Positions 36,338-46,904 of a stretch of 64,000 nucleotides of DNA are shown one piece after another; the first letter of the stretch is position 1, and each line of letters opens with the position of its first letter. The notes under the pieces were generated by a model. It was not told where the DNA came from. It saw only the letters and a list, made by a program, of their open reading frames with translations, and did no database searches. The stretch spans positions 37,281,596-37,345,595 of the forward strand of contig CM068582.1 of NCBI GenBank assembly GCA_035048485.1, given 5' to 3'. The position numbers and the translations under genes were made by a program. The stretch comes from Pteria penguin. Its lineage: Eukaryota > Mollusca > Bivalvia > Pterioida > Pteriidae.

Positions 36338-37584
36338 ATGGTGTGGATGCATCTGATGTGCCCTGTTATAGGAGTGACACCATTTAATATACCTGATAGG
36401 ACTAAAGCAGAAAGTACACGGCTAGATTTGGCGAAAATATATTTTAACTGTGGCTTTACTTATCCTGAAATGGTTCTTTTGTTGTTTGTGATAAATAACA
36501 TCAAGATATCAGTGCAGCAGTTTAAAAGAATACTTAAAAGAAACAACTTACGACGTCGGATGGATTTTACACCTGAAGATATCGTTACTAATTACATTTC
36601 AAATGTTGAAATGAAATTGAGACAAGCGGTCAGTGCATTGGTTACCGTTCCACGTGGAAACGTTTGGTAAATGAACATAGACTAAGAGTTCCACGGGAAA
36701 AGGTTCTATTTATAATAAGAAATATTGACCCTGAAGGAATTAGTATCCGGAAGGCTCACCGACTAAAACGACGCAAGTACACAGTCAAGGGTCCCAATTA
36801 TGTTTGGCATGTTGATGGATATGATAAACTGAAACCTTATGGATTTTGTATACACGGTGCTATTGATGGTTACAGAAGAAGAATACTTTGGTTAGAAGTT
36901 TCACAGAGTAACAACAATCCCGCAGTCATCGCCATGTATTATCTTGAAGCATTGAAGACGCTTGGGGTTGCCCCAAGACTTCTGCGTTGTGATAATGGAA
37001 CGGAAAACTCAACTATGTCTCTTCTCCAGCCGTTTTTCCGGTACAACGATACAGATAGTATGTCTGGTCTTAGAAATTTTATGTATGGGAAAAGTGTCTT
37101 TAATCAACGAATATAGGCTTGGTGGGGAACAATGCGACGTCAAGGAATGCAATGGTGGATTTGCTTTTTCAAAGATTTAAAGGATAGTTTCGAATATGAC
37201 GAATTAAATCCTTTGCATGTCGAATGCTTGAAGTTTTGTTTTACCCATATGATTCAAGCCCAACTTGACAGAATAGCAGTAAACTGGAACCTGCATCCCA
37301 TACGGATACAAAGGAATGCACAGGTACCAAGTGGAAAGCCAGATTTAATGTATTTTGTTCCCGAAGTATTTGGTGGTCATGATTTTGGAAAGAAAGTTGA
37401 CCAGAAATATGTTGAAATATGTACTGAAATGTCCGACTTACGCAGAACAATATGTTGTAAGGAGTTTAAAGATTTGTCGGCGATACTCCAGCCTGATCTT
37501 CAGTTTTCTATAACCGTACAAGGCGCAGTGGCAATTATACTCCACCATTATCAGTATCTTATTCTTTGTCACAAGACAATATAA
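36338..37584 (+). pseudogene. Broken integrase-core (DDE-type) transposase
   Basis: An N-terminal helix-turn-helix part (36338-36670, LAKIYFNCGFTYPEM and FKRILKRNNLRRR) is followed by an integrase-like RNase H fold. The first acidic residue is in WHVDGYDKLKPYGF (Asp codon 36814) and the second in RCDNGTENS (Asp codon 36991, 59 residues later). The third falls 41 residues on in NQRI-x-AWWG, where the codon is TAG (37114-37116). The C-terminal part (37117-37584) stays open in the same frame. A one-base frameshift near 36640 separates the first part. I recognise the family only as the integrase-core transposases common in mollusc and fish genomes. Confidence 0.8.
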
Positions 37585-38557
37585 ACATACCTTCTGGAAA
37601 TTACTTGCCTCTTCTACTAACTTTTATGATACTAGCTATTATTAAAGTCAATATTGTTGTTCATTTTCGCTAAATATCATGGTAAATTATCTTTAGACTA
37701 CATTAGAATAAAATGGGTTTGATTCTGTTATTTGTAATGTTATATTTTATTGCATTTCTTAGTTTTGAAAGACACACATTCTCGCTAGCCTGAGCGAATC
37801 ATTTAACTATCACTCTGGCTGCCCTTGCATTGCTCATTAGTATGCAAATAGTGCCCCAGATTGACGCAATACCGATTTAACGATGGAACATTTTATGTAA
37901 GGGGATTCGGATTTTCTTTTTTTGTTTTTGTTTTTGTTTTTGTTTTTTTTTTTTGGGGGGGGGGTTCAAAGTTAATGTCGTACTCCATCAAAAGCATTTA
38001 CAAGACGGACATCGACACGCGTTATATTACTATTTATACAAGAAACATAAACAAGAGATAAGTTGAAAGAATTATTTATTGAACAAACTTTAACACGAAT
38101 CTAATTACTGTAAACAATTTAGAAAAACTACATATTGGCTAAGGGGACTAACAACTGCTCTGTATACGAAAAAGGCTGATCACAAAATACAAGAACAAAA
38201 ACTCCCACTCAAAAACAGCATGAGGGAGAAAACTATTACATGTACATATAAAAACACTAAAAAATGATTGCGTAATAAAATAAATAATATGAATACACGG
38301 ATCAAAATAACAACTGCTCAAGTTATTGAGAGTAAACCGCCCCACTAAATACTTGAGGGATATTGTTCCAAATTAATATGGGACAGAAAAAAGTTAATTC
38401 TGTGACCAAGACAGCAATACATGTAAAAGCACTAACACTAATCGAGTATTGTACATGAGAAGTTGAATTTGCCTTCATACGTAAAACATGACTGCAAGTG
38501 TATCATAAGGAAAACATAAGTATAGATAACTATGTGTTAACATAACGAAGCGATTGT

Positions 38558-39470
38558 CATACGTAAATCATGACTAGAGTCTGTCATTTATATTTGCCAT
38601 GTGTAACCGCGACTAAGGCTATCATGTGTAAAACATGACTGAAGCTATCATGCGTAAAACATGATTGAGGTTTGCCATGCGTAAAACATGATTGAGGTTT
38701 TTCATGCGTAAAACATGATTAAGGCTGTCATGTGTAAAACATGACTGAGATTTGCCATGCGTAAAACATGATTGAGGTTTTTCATGCGTAAAACATGATT
38801 AAGGCTGTCATGTGTAAAACATGACTGAGATTTGCCATGCGTAAAACATGATTGAGGTTTGCCATGCGTAAGACATGATTGAGGTTTTTCATGCGTAAAA
38901 CATGATTAGACTGTCATGCGTAAATCATGACTGAGATTTGCCATGAGTAAAACATGACTGAGGTTTGCCATGCGTAAAACATGACTGAGGTTTGCCATGC
39001 GTAAAACATGACTATGGTTTGCCATGCGTAAAACATGACTATGGTTTGCCATGCTTAAAACATGACTGAGGTTTGCCATGCGTACAACATGACTAAGGGT
39101 TATCATGCGTAGAAAATGACTGCTGTTTGCCATGCGTAGATTGATTGATTGATTGATTATTGTTTTACGTCACTCTACGATTATTTCACGTATATGGTGA
39201 CGGCATCTGCCTGATGCATTGCATACAAATTTAGACCTTTGCAACGGACCCACCCGATGCAGTGAGGGATCTTTTACGTGCCACGCCTACCGTGACACGG
39301 GACCTCGGTTTTTACTGTCTCATCCGAAAGACAGAACACCGGTGTGCCACGGACGGGAGTCGAACCCGCGACCTCTCGATCATGAGCCGAGCACCTTATC
39401 CGCTAGGCCACACCGGCTTGCCATGCGTAGAACATGACTCTGCTTGCCATGCGTAAAACATGATAAGATT
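38558..39470. repeat. 27-bp minisatellite interrupted by a SINE
   Basis: The unit is GTAAAACATGACTGAGGTTT plus GCCATGC, with about 24 recognisable copies, many with ATTGAGG or AAGGCT variants. It degrades at both ends. Related phrases (AAACATGACT) persist to about 39700. Confidence 0.85.
39140..39416 (-). mobile_element. tRNA-derived SINE inside the 27-bp array
   Basis: On the minus strand: tRNA-like head with A box GTGTGGCCTAGCGG and B box GGGTTCGACTCC, a conserved central domain (GATCCCTCACTGC, GGGTGGGTCCGTTGCAAAGG) and a tail ATCAATCAATCAATCA. TTGCCATGCGTAGA occurs on both sides (39127-39140, 39418-39431) but is also array unit sequence, so it is weak proof of a target duplication. Confidence 0.85.
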
Positions 39471-39837
39471 TGCATTGTAAGACATAACTTGAATTACCAT
39501 GTGTAAAACATGATGTTTGCTAACCGTAAAATAGAAACTCATGTGCTATGGGTAAACGTGACTAGAAGTTACCAGGTTTGAATATGACTAGAAAAGGCTA
39601 TGCAGAAAACATGACTATAAATTATAATTGCCCGTCGTAAAACATGACTAAGCAAGTACGTCTAGATGAAAAATATGGATAAAGACATGTCTTGCAGGAG
39701 ACATGACTGAGGTTTGTTAACTATGACTTAGAAAATGAGTCACAAGTAAAATGACTGACTGATTTGTGATAAATTATGACTGCAGTTTATACTTTTCAAA
39801 TGCTTGGATTATAATTTATGAAAGATGAGTAGACGAA

Positions 39838-39945
39838 ATGCCTTCTCCATGAGTTAATACTCGGAACGGAATGGCTTTCTTCTCTGATAGGCTCTTCCCT
39901 TGAAGACTCATCACTGAGTAGTTCTTCACTGAGTGAGGGTTTGTT
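39838..39945 (-). CDS. Possible second exon of the accessory gene
   Basis: On the minus strand this segment reads as an acidic, serine-rich stretch with SEELLSDESSREEPIREE and no stop, unlike its surroundings. It lies downstream of the GGGTR exon in transcript order. Splice sites were not fixed, so the edges are approximate. Confidence 0.3.
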
Positions 39946-40117
39946 TTATTTCTCAAGTACAAATAATATTGTTATGAATACACACCAATATTTTATAAAT
40001 AGTCTTGAAGACAACGTTCTTGTCCATCAGTATCGGTGAATTTTTCAATCCCTTCTCCAATATATGAAGAAAGGTTAACTTCCATATCTGCCAATTTGCC
40101 CTTATCATTTTTTCCAC

Positions 40118-40303
40118 CTGGAAAAAGACTTTCTTGGCATAATTGAGCACTGTACTAAATGTTTGTTCATCATCTCTATTGAATTCATATATTCTTGTTC
40201 CTCCACCTTTTCTACCAGTAACCTGTCGAAATCTTCCTCTTGTTTGATGTAGCCATGCCAGTTGCAACTTAAGTGTTGCGTGTCTTCCACTACCACGAGG
40301 TTT
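40118..40303 (-). CDS. Accessory GGGTR-motif protein exon of the 9-kb element
   Basis: After acceptor TTTCAG the frame reads KPRGSGRHATLKLQLAWLH, then a basic stretch and GRKGGGTRIYEF, to AKKVFFQ at 40118 (possible donor, weak GTGGAA). The frame actually stays open to 39953. This basic N-terminal domain followed by KVFF resembles uncharacterised proteins found in bivalve and fish genomes near integrase-type transposases. Function is unknown; DNA or RNA binding is a guess from its charge. The phase matches the 13-codon exon in the right inverted repeat. Confidence 0.55.
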
Positions 40304-41329
40304 CTGAAATGATACAATATGATACTTAATGTATGTAACATTAATTTGCAGAACACAAATCAAGATGAAAATTATCATAACACTGAAGTAACATTTTTAG
40401 GAATTTTTTAATGTGGACATCAAGGAGTTCACTTCACAGAGTAAGAAGACCGAGATTATATATCTTTCTGGAGAAAGAAGTTAGGTATTCAGTACTATTC
40501 ACCCTTTGCAGAACATCTTGCTACAAAAGGTATTAAATTGATTTTGACGGACAAATATACAGTTACAGTATCATAACCAGAAGTCTCTGTCCAGACTGGA
40601 GCTCTACTGGACTTCACTTATCAACAATAAAGAACAGGAAATAAAGACGAGAAATAGAAGATGGTAATAATACATACATACATATGGCACCCAGTGATGT
40701 CTGCACACCACACAGAACCACATCTACATCACCTATTCCACAAACTCAGACTATTACAAGATGTAATTATAATCGGGGCGATTATAAAGTCTCCAAAACG
40801 AAGCAGGGAAATCGGTTGGTTGGTTGGTTGGTTGGGGTTAGGTGGGTGAGGGAATGATGACTACAGGGACGAGTTTTTATGCACCATATATATTGTGTGT
40901 TACATTTTATATTTGTTTCAAAAGATCCGATGTAAATGTCTCTGACGCTTTATGGGTTATAAGTTATTATCATTTACAAGATAGTGTATAAGTTTTGCCA
41001 TTGGATTCAATGTTAGATCCCATCCCTCTTTGTCCCATCAAAAATATGGTTAACTAACCCCCAATTTGAACAAGAGCAACACCTAGCGTGGCATATGCCC
41101 CCCAACCCTCTGGATATAACTCACATGACCACATCAGAGGTCATCTACTCCTCATAACCACGCACAAACTTTTTCAATCAAAAGTTTGTGTCTTATGATG
41201 AAAACAAATATATCGCATGTCTTCATTTGATTTATATATGAGTATTAACTGACACAAAAAAGTATGCATTCTTTGCAGAGATAATGAACGGAAACATTAA
41301 TTTATTTGAATTTACTTGAATTTTTCTAA

Positions 41330-41530
41330 GTCAAAGGGGCAAAACTCTGTCAAAAATAATTGGATGGTAGCCAAATTACAACTTGACTTAGATATTCTTA
41401 TGATAAATCTGTATACCAAATTTCATTTCGATATCTGCAACCTTTAGACCGACAGCCTGACCCACAGATAGAAAGACAGACAGACACAAAGCAATATGCC
41501 CCTCTTTCTACGAAGGGGGGCATAAAAAAT
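41330..41530. repeat. Dispersed repeat tail (GACAGACAGACA ... GGGGGCATAA)
   Basis: The segment ends in a GACAGACAGACAC run, then CAATATGCCCCTCTTTCTAC and GGGGGGCATAA, the same tail order as the repeat at 41634-41902. It is nested in the 9-kb element. Confidence 0.55.
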
Positions 41531-41633
41531 AAACAAGGGTGCACAACTAGATACATGGGTCTATGATATCCTACAGTTTTATGGAATTCCAAGTTCAGAA
41601 GAAAGAAAGAAGAAGAAGAAGTGTAATATAAAT

Positions 41634-41902
41634 AATAATAACAAGCTGTGTTTGTGAAACACTGATGCCCCCGTGGGCAGCAATTTTTGAACAGTTTTAT
41701 TGAAACTAGATCACAGGGTCATGGTCATGGCATCAAATGAAATGTTTTGTCATAAGGTATCCAAGTGTGCAATGTCTAAGCTCTATCACTTATAGTTCAT
41801 GAGATATGGCCAAGGTTAAAGTTTTTTGCCACAGACAGACAGACAGACAGACAGGCCAAAAACTATATGCCCCCCGATCTATCCATAGGAGGGGCATAAT
41901 AA
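41634..41902. repeat. Dispersed repeat, most complete copy
   Basis: It begins ACAAGCTGTGTTTGTGAAAC and ACTGATGCCCCCG, continues with CACTTATAGTTCATGAGATA and GGTTAAAGTTTT, then (ACAG)n and TATGCCCCCCGATCTATCCA, and closes with GGGGCATAA. GCCCCC at the head and GGGGGC at the tail suggest short inverted ends. No protein is encoded. Confidence 0.65.
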
Positions 41903-42067
41903 AAACTGTACAAAACAGTAAGTCTCCAAACTTCTTTTGGAAGACTTAATTATGTCTACCGGACACATATTTTAAGAGCAGAAGAGGGACCACAACTTTT
42001 TGGATCAGGCCCTTTATGGGGCCCTAAAGGTCCAGATAAGACAAAACTTGCAAATGAATACTTTGAT

Positions 42068-44034
42068 CTATTTCATTAATTAAATTTAATTTTAATTTTA
42101 ACAACAAGACTCTTCCAAAATATACTTTTGGTGATGTACTATATTTTGTTCTTAATTATATAGTGATTTATGTCTTCTGACTTATGTATTATGTCTTCTG
42201 ACTTATGTATTATGACTTCTGACTTATGTATTATGCCTTCTGACTTATATATTATGACTTCTGTCTTAAGTATTATGACTTCTGAGTTATGTATTATGCC
42301 TTCTGACTAATGTATTATGACTTCTGACTTATGACTTCTGACTTATGCCTTCTGACTTAGGTAATTTATCTTATGTATTAGGAATTGTGACTTCTGACTT
42401 ATGTAATAGAAATAAAATACAATAAATATAAACATCTTATATCAAAAAACAGGGAAAACATAAATATTATTCAACATTGTGTAAAGTAGATAACCCAACA
42501 TATAAAGGTGAACACATTATTTAAGGATATTTGTTTATATATATATGTATATATATCTACAATCCGAGATCTACACTATTATATCATTCTTTTTTTCTTG
42601 AGAACGGACAAGGTACCCAAGAAGAAGAACAGGGGTAGGAGGGGGAGGCAGAAGGTTATGTAAACTGTATTTTCAATTTACCGGTATCTATTTATTTATT
42701 TAGTGTTTTAAATGGGAAAATACATGTGCCGGGCATGACTTGATCATGTCAGTATTACATTAACATTCAGAATAATCCCAAAATTATGATAATTATATTA
42801 CAAGATATTCTATTAATAATTGTATTTGAAAGGGAATCTATCCTGTTTGATGTTGGACATAAACTAAAGACACATATTTCATACTTGGATTGTTGCAGCT
42901 GAAAATAAAAATAAGATAAATTCTGTGAAAGAGCTGTGGTGTGTGTTTAAACTAGCTAACATCTTCATCTTGAATAAGTTATTATTGGTACTTGATGAAA
43001 ATCTGTTTAAGTTAAAAAAAGTTTTCTTATCACTTTGCTCACTTGACATAAAATATTTACAAAAGAATTACAAATAAATATTGATTTTAATGCTGAACCT
43101 AAGATGGCAGCCACAGATGGCGAACTTAATTGGGTTAGCCTTTAGGTTCACTGTGATTATACGCCTTACCAAAACCATTGTTAACCCCTCTTGCCCTACC
43201 CCCTTTAAGACCACATATGCACACACCCTCTACCTTGTGATGGGAATTTTCTGGTGTAATATATTTACTTCATGACAACTTAATTGTACAAGTAGGAGTT
43301 TTATCAATCCATGATTTGTTCAAAAGTTCAGAGTCTGACACTGACTGCCCACTGAGACAGTGACGTACTAGTAACTATTTGGCCTTTTGAAACTAACCGT
43401 TCACCAACTTCTTTGATTTTAAAACCTCTCCCCACCAAGCGACAGTGAGGACCTCTTTCACCTAGCTGATAATATTTTAGTTCAATACTCTAAGCTACTT
43501 TACAATGCATCTAATGATCTATACAAAATTTTTAGCATGCCAATGTCATTTCCAGTCATAGGCACTTGGGTCGTAGATTAGCCTATAAGTATACATATAT
43601 TTAGACGAGGGGTTCAACCCCCAAAATTCCCAAATATTAGATTATTTTGGTAAAATTTTCGGATTCCAGGGGGCAGGGTCAGGACACTCGGTACCCCGTC
43701 TTTACCCGCCATGCTAAAATGTTGTACGAGGAGCCTAGGCTATGTACACCGGGACCGGGATTGGCACGTGTTTAGCTTCAGTTCTACAATTTCAGCTAAA
43801 ATATAATGTTATGTTTTCGATAAACAATGTATATCAAACTAATAAATAAACTCATCATAAAACTGTAGATCTACTTACCAAAACTTCATCTTCACTCCCT
43901 CCTGATCCTTCTGCCATGCTTTTACGAATGTTTCATAAGACACTTCATAACACGTAAGTCATAATGCATAAGTGCTAAGACGTTAGCCATAATTCAGAAG
44001 TCCTAAGACAAAATGTCCCCAATCGGCTTCCGTA
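42068..44034 (-). repeat. Right terminal inverted repeat (about 2.0 kb, with extra internal sequence)
   Basis: This is the complement of the left repeat but longer: about 1.3 kb of sequence between 42.43 and 43.78 kb replaces a few hundred bases of the left copy. The 21-bp array (TGACTTATGTATTATGTCTT) is present at 42165-42410 but more diverged than on the left. Confidence 0.75.
43879..43917 (-). CDS. Putative first exon in right inverted repeat
   Basis: Same 13-codon ORF as at 35123 with one silent difference (GCG to GCA), ending at donor TTG/GTAAGT in phase 0. The minus-strand exon at 40303 starts in phase 0 after TTTCAG, so the two join without a frame break. This points to a TIR-encoded shared leader. 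Confidence 0.55.
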
Positions 44035-44040
44035 CTGAAC

Positions 44041-45929
44041 AGAATAGATACACTTATAATTAAGTATAAGAACAGGATAAGTAGATGGGTGACATAAGAC
44101 ATTATCAAGTTATCACTTCTTATTTCGTTTCATTTCCAGTATTTTTAACCGCAGAGTTCCTTGATACTTTTAGCTAAGTACATGTACTTGTAATTGTATT
44201 AATTTTAAGAGTTAAGGCGGGTATAGTAACATTTCTTATAGATCTTGACCCATGTCCTCAAAACTTGGTAAATTGGACCATATTGGGCTCCTTTCGAAAA
44301 CAATCCTTGCACATTTAATACATGTATATTTAACAGAGTAATGTACACTGAATAAAAAAGAGTTTTACATGGATATCATTTACCTAATATTATTTTCCCC
44401 TTAAAATTAGTGAAAACGTAGAAGCTTCACATATCATGTAAAGGAAACTTGTGTTTGTGTCACAATTACTTAAATTTATATTCAAAGATAGGTTTCAAGT
44501 ACATATGAAAATCAGAGGAAATGTCCAGTACGTAGATGCTTTGGCCATCAAGAGGCAACTAGTTGATTCTGATGAGGTGTTTTAATAGATATTCTGGCCT
44601 CCATGAGGATCAAAATATATCATCTGATCTCAGTTAAATTAATATAGATATTCTAATTTCCTGTATTTGCATCATTATGACGGATAACAAAATTTAATAT
44701 GTCATATTAAACATAATTATGGAAAAATTACCAAAAGAAAAAGCAAGCTTTGATCAAATTTTATTGACTGTTCGCAGTTTTCATCTAAGACTAGAGGAGG
44801 TAGGGTGAAAATAATTACTATGACCAAATCAATGTTGCCAGCAATCGTGGTGTTAAATAACTGTCAGATCTACCTTGACAGTGAAACAAGTCATGGGAGA
44901 TACGTCCAGCATGACTTTAGCTCAACGATATTAAATTGGTACACTCTATTTTATCACGAGTCATACTCGCTTACTATTAAACAAGACGGGTTTTCATAAT
45001 ATTAACAGAAGTGGCTGCAGACTTGATCTATTGACGTGAGTTCAAACCATAAATCAGGAGTAAATAGTGTAAGTAGCATAATCTAAATTAAACAGATATA
45101 GGGTGAACTAATCGTGAGTCTGGCACGATCACAAGTTAGTAAATATTATGCAAGCCTTTTAACATTGTTTTCCTACGATGCACACTATAGCCGTGAAATT
45201 ATCTTGGAGTGACATAAACAATCAATTCATCAATATCTATTTTTAACATTTTCCACTTAAACATACTTGATATTTTTTATAAAAACGCTGAGTATAATTA
45301 ATCTCGCCACGACTAAATATACATGATCACTATTCATATCTCAAGTCAGACAGAGCAATTTGTGCCTAACTCAAAGTTATTTGAAATCGGAAATATTCTG
45401 TTTAAATCTGAAAATAATCATTGAATTAATTATAAAATAGTCAGTTGAAAGCAGAAAAGGAACTCCGATAGTATTTGTATAAACCGATTACACCGAGAGG
45501 CTAACTTCGGATTTTTAGCAGTGTAATTTCTTTGAGATTGATTATTTGGGTATTAAATCTAGAGTGCATTTCTTGCACCGTATAATACTTTGCTAGAAGA
45601 ACTCGGTTTTGTTATACCTTATTAATACATTATCTTACAGCTATATACACACTCATTATTCTTTATCCCTTATTTAAGTATGTTCATTACTTGTATACAT
45701 ATATGTATATCGTAGCCTATAGAGATTGTAGATTAACGCGTTTAGAATGATGCAAGTGATTATGTAAACCTATATTAAATCATTTAATCCCTCGACGTTG
45801 ACGGTTCACTTCACATAGTCGTTACATGGTCCTTAATAGTCATTTAAATGCTAAATTCAGGATCTAGTCTCCTTCCTCTGCTTCCATCTGGAGTTTTTGT
45901 GACCGCGTCCACTCACTCCCCACCTCCCA
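44041..45929. other. Intergenic, no gene seen
   Basis: AT-rich single-copy-looking sequence. I found no splice-bounded open segment, no inverted ends and no tandem structure. Confidence 0.4.
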
Positions 45930-45940
45930 CTTTCTAGAAT

Positions 45941-46649
45941 ATTTGATTGATTCCTACTTCGCTTGTATAGTGACGGCATCTGCCTGATTTATTCTTGTTC
46001 TTAGTCACGCTAAGACTACTTCGCTTGTATAGTGACGGCATCTGCCTGATTCATTCTTGTTCTTAGTCATGCTAAGACTACTTCGCTTGTATAGTGACGG
46101 CATCTGCCTGATTCATTCTTGTTCTTAGTCATGCTAAGACTACTTCGCTTGTATAGTGACGGTATCTGCCTGATTCATTCTTGTTCTTAGTCATGCTAAG
46201 ACTACTTCGCTTGTATAGTGACGGCATCACGCTAAGACTGCTTCGCTTGTATAGTGACGGTATCTGCCTGATTAATTCTTGTTCTTAGTCACGCTAAGAC
46301 TACTTCGCTTGTATAATGACGGCATCTACCTGATTCATTCTTGTTCTTAGTCATGCTAAGACTACTTCGCTTGTATAGTGACGGCATCTGCCTTTATAGT
46401 GACGGCATCTGCCTGATTCATTCTTGTTCTTAGTCATGCTAAGACTACTTCGCTTGTATAGTGACGGCACCTGTCTGATTCATTGCACAGAAGTTTAGAC
46501 ATATGCAACAGACCATCCGGAGCAGTGAGGGAAAATCGGTTTTTACTGTCTCGTCCCAAAGACAGGATATCGACGTACCGCCCACGGGATTTGAACCCGG
46601 GACCTCTTGATCAGAAGACAAGTGCCTTAAGGATTGAGCTACACCAGCT
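45941..46649 (-). mobile_element. SINE whose 3' end has expanded into a 62-bp array
   Basis: The head and body (46465-46649, minus strand) show a tRNA-like part with B box GGGTTCAAATCC and the same central domain as the other SINEs. The other end consists of about 8 copies of a 62-bp unit (TTCGCTTGTATAGTGACGGC ATCTGCCTGATTCATTC). CTTTCTAGAAT flanks the whole, at 45930-45940 and 46650-46660. Confidence 0.85.
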
Positions 46650-46904
46650 CTTTCTAGAATCTAGGACTAAGAAGCGTTATTTTATGAGCTTTTTATCAGT
46701 AAAATTGTTACGCATTCAGGGTGTCTTCGGGGTTAATATATATCTTATTTACTAGAAGTGTATTGTATGTGTGATATGAGGTCTCTGCCTTAATTACAAC
46801 GTTAGATTTGAAAAAAAAATGTTAGAAAATTTTGATTCCCCCTAAAGATCCACCAAACCAACTGAGTTTTTGAAACAATCTTATACGTGATTAGATTGTA
46901 TGTT

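Larger units (their letters stand above)
35006..44034. mobile_element. 9.03-kb transposable element with long inverted repeats and CTGAAC duplication
   Basis: The element begins TACGGAAGCCGATTGGGGAC and ends with the exact complement. CTGAAC flanks both edges (35000-35005 and 44035-44040). It contains a broken integrase-type transposase (plus strand, 36338-37584) and an accessory frame (minus strand, about 39840-40303). Both inverted repeats carry a copy of one first-exon-like ORF. Its length is inflated by nested repeats (27-bp array, SINE, dispersed repeats). A 6-bp duplication, long inverted repeats and an rve-fold integrase recall Polintons, but no polymerase, protease or capsid genes are seen and the ends are not AG. 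Confidence 0.85.

Noticed and set aside
39219..39456. 72-codon frame with GRESNPRPLDHEPSTL-like text, also at 62108-62479 and 54074-54280
   Set aside because: These are translations of tRNA-derived SINEs. The same peptide pattern appears wherever the SINE does.
35006..44034. Polinton/Maverick identity for the 9-kb element
   Set aside because: The 6-bp duplication and integrase fold fit, but no polymerase, protease, ATPase or capsid frames are present and the termini do not start with AG.
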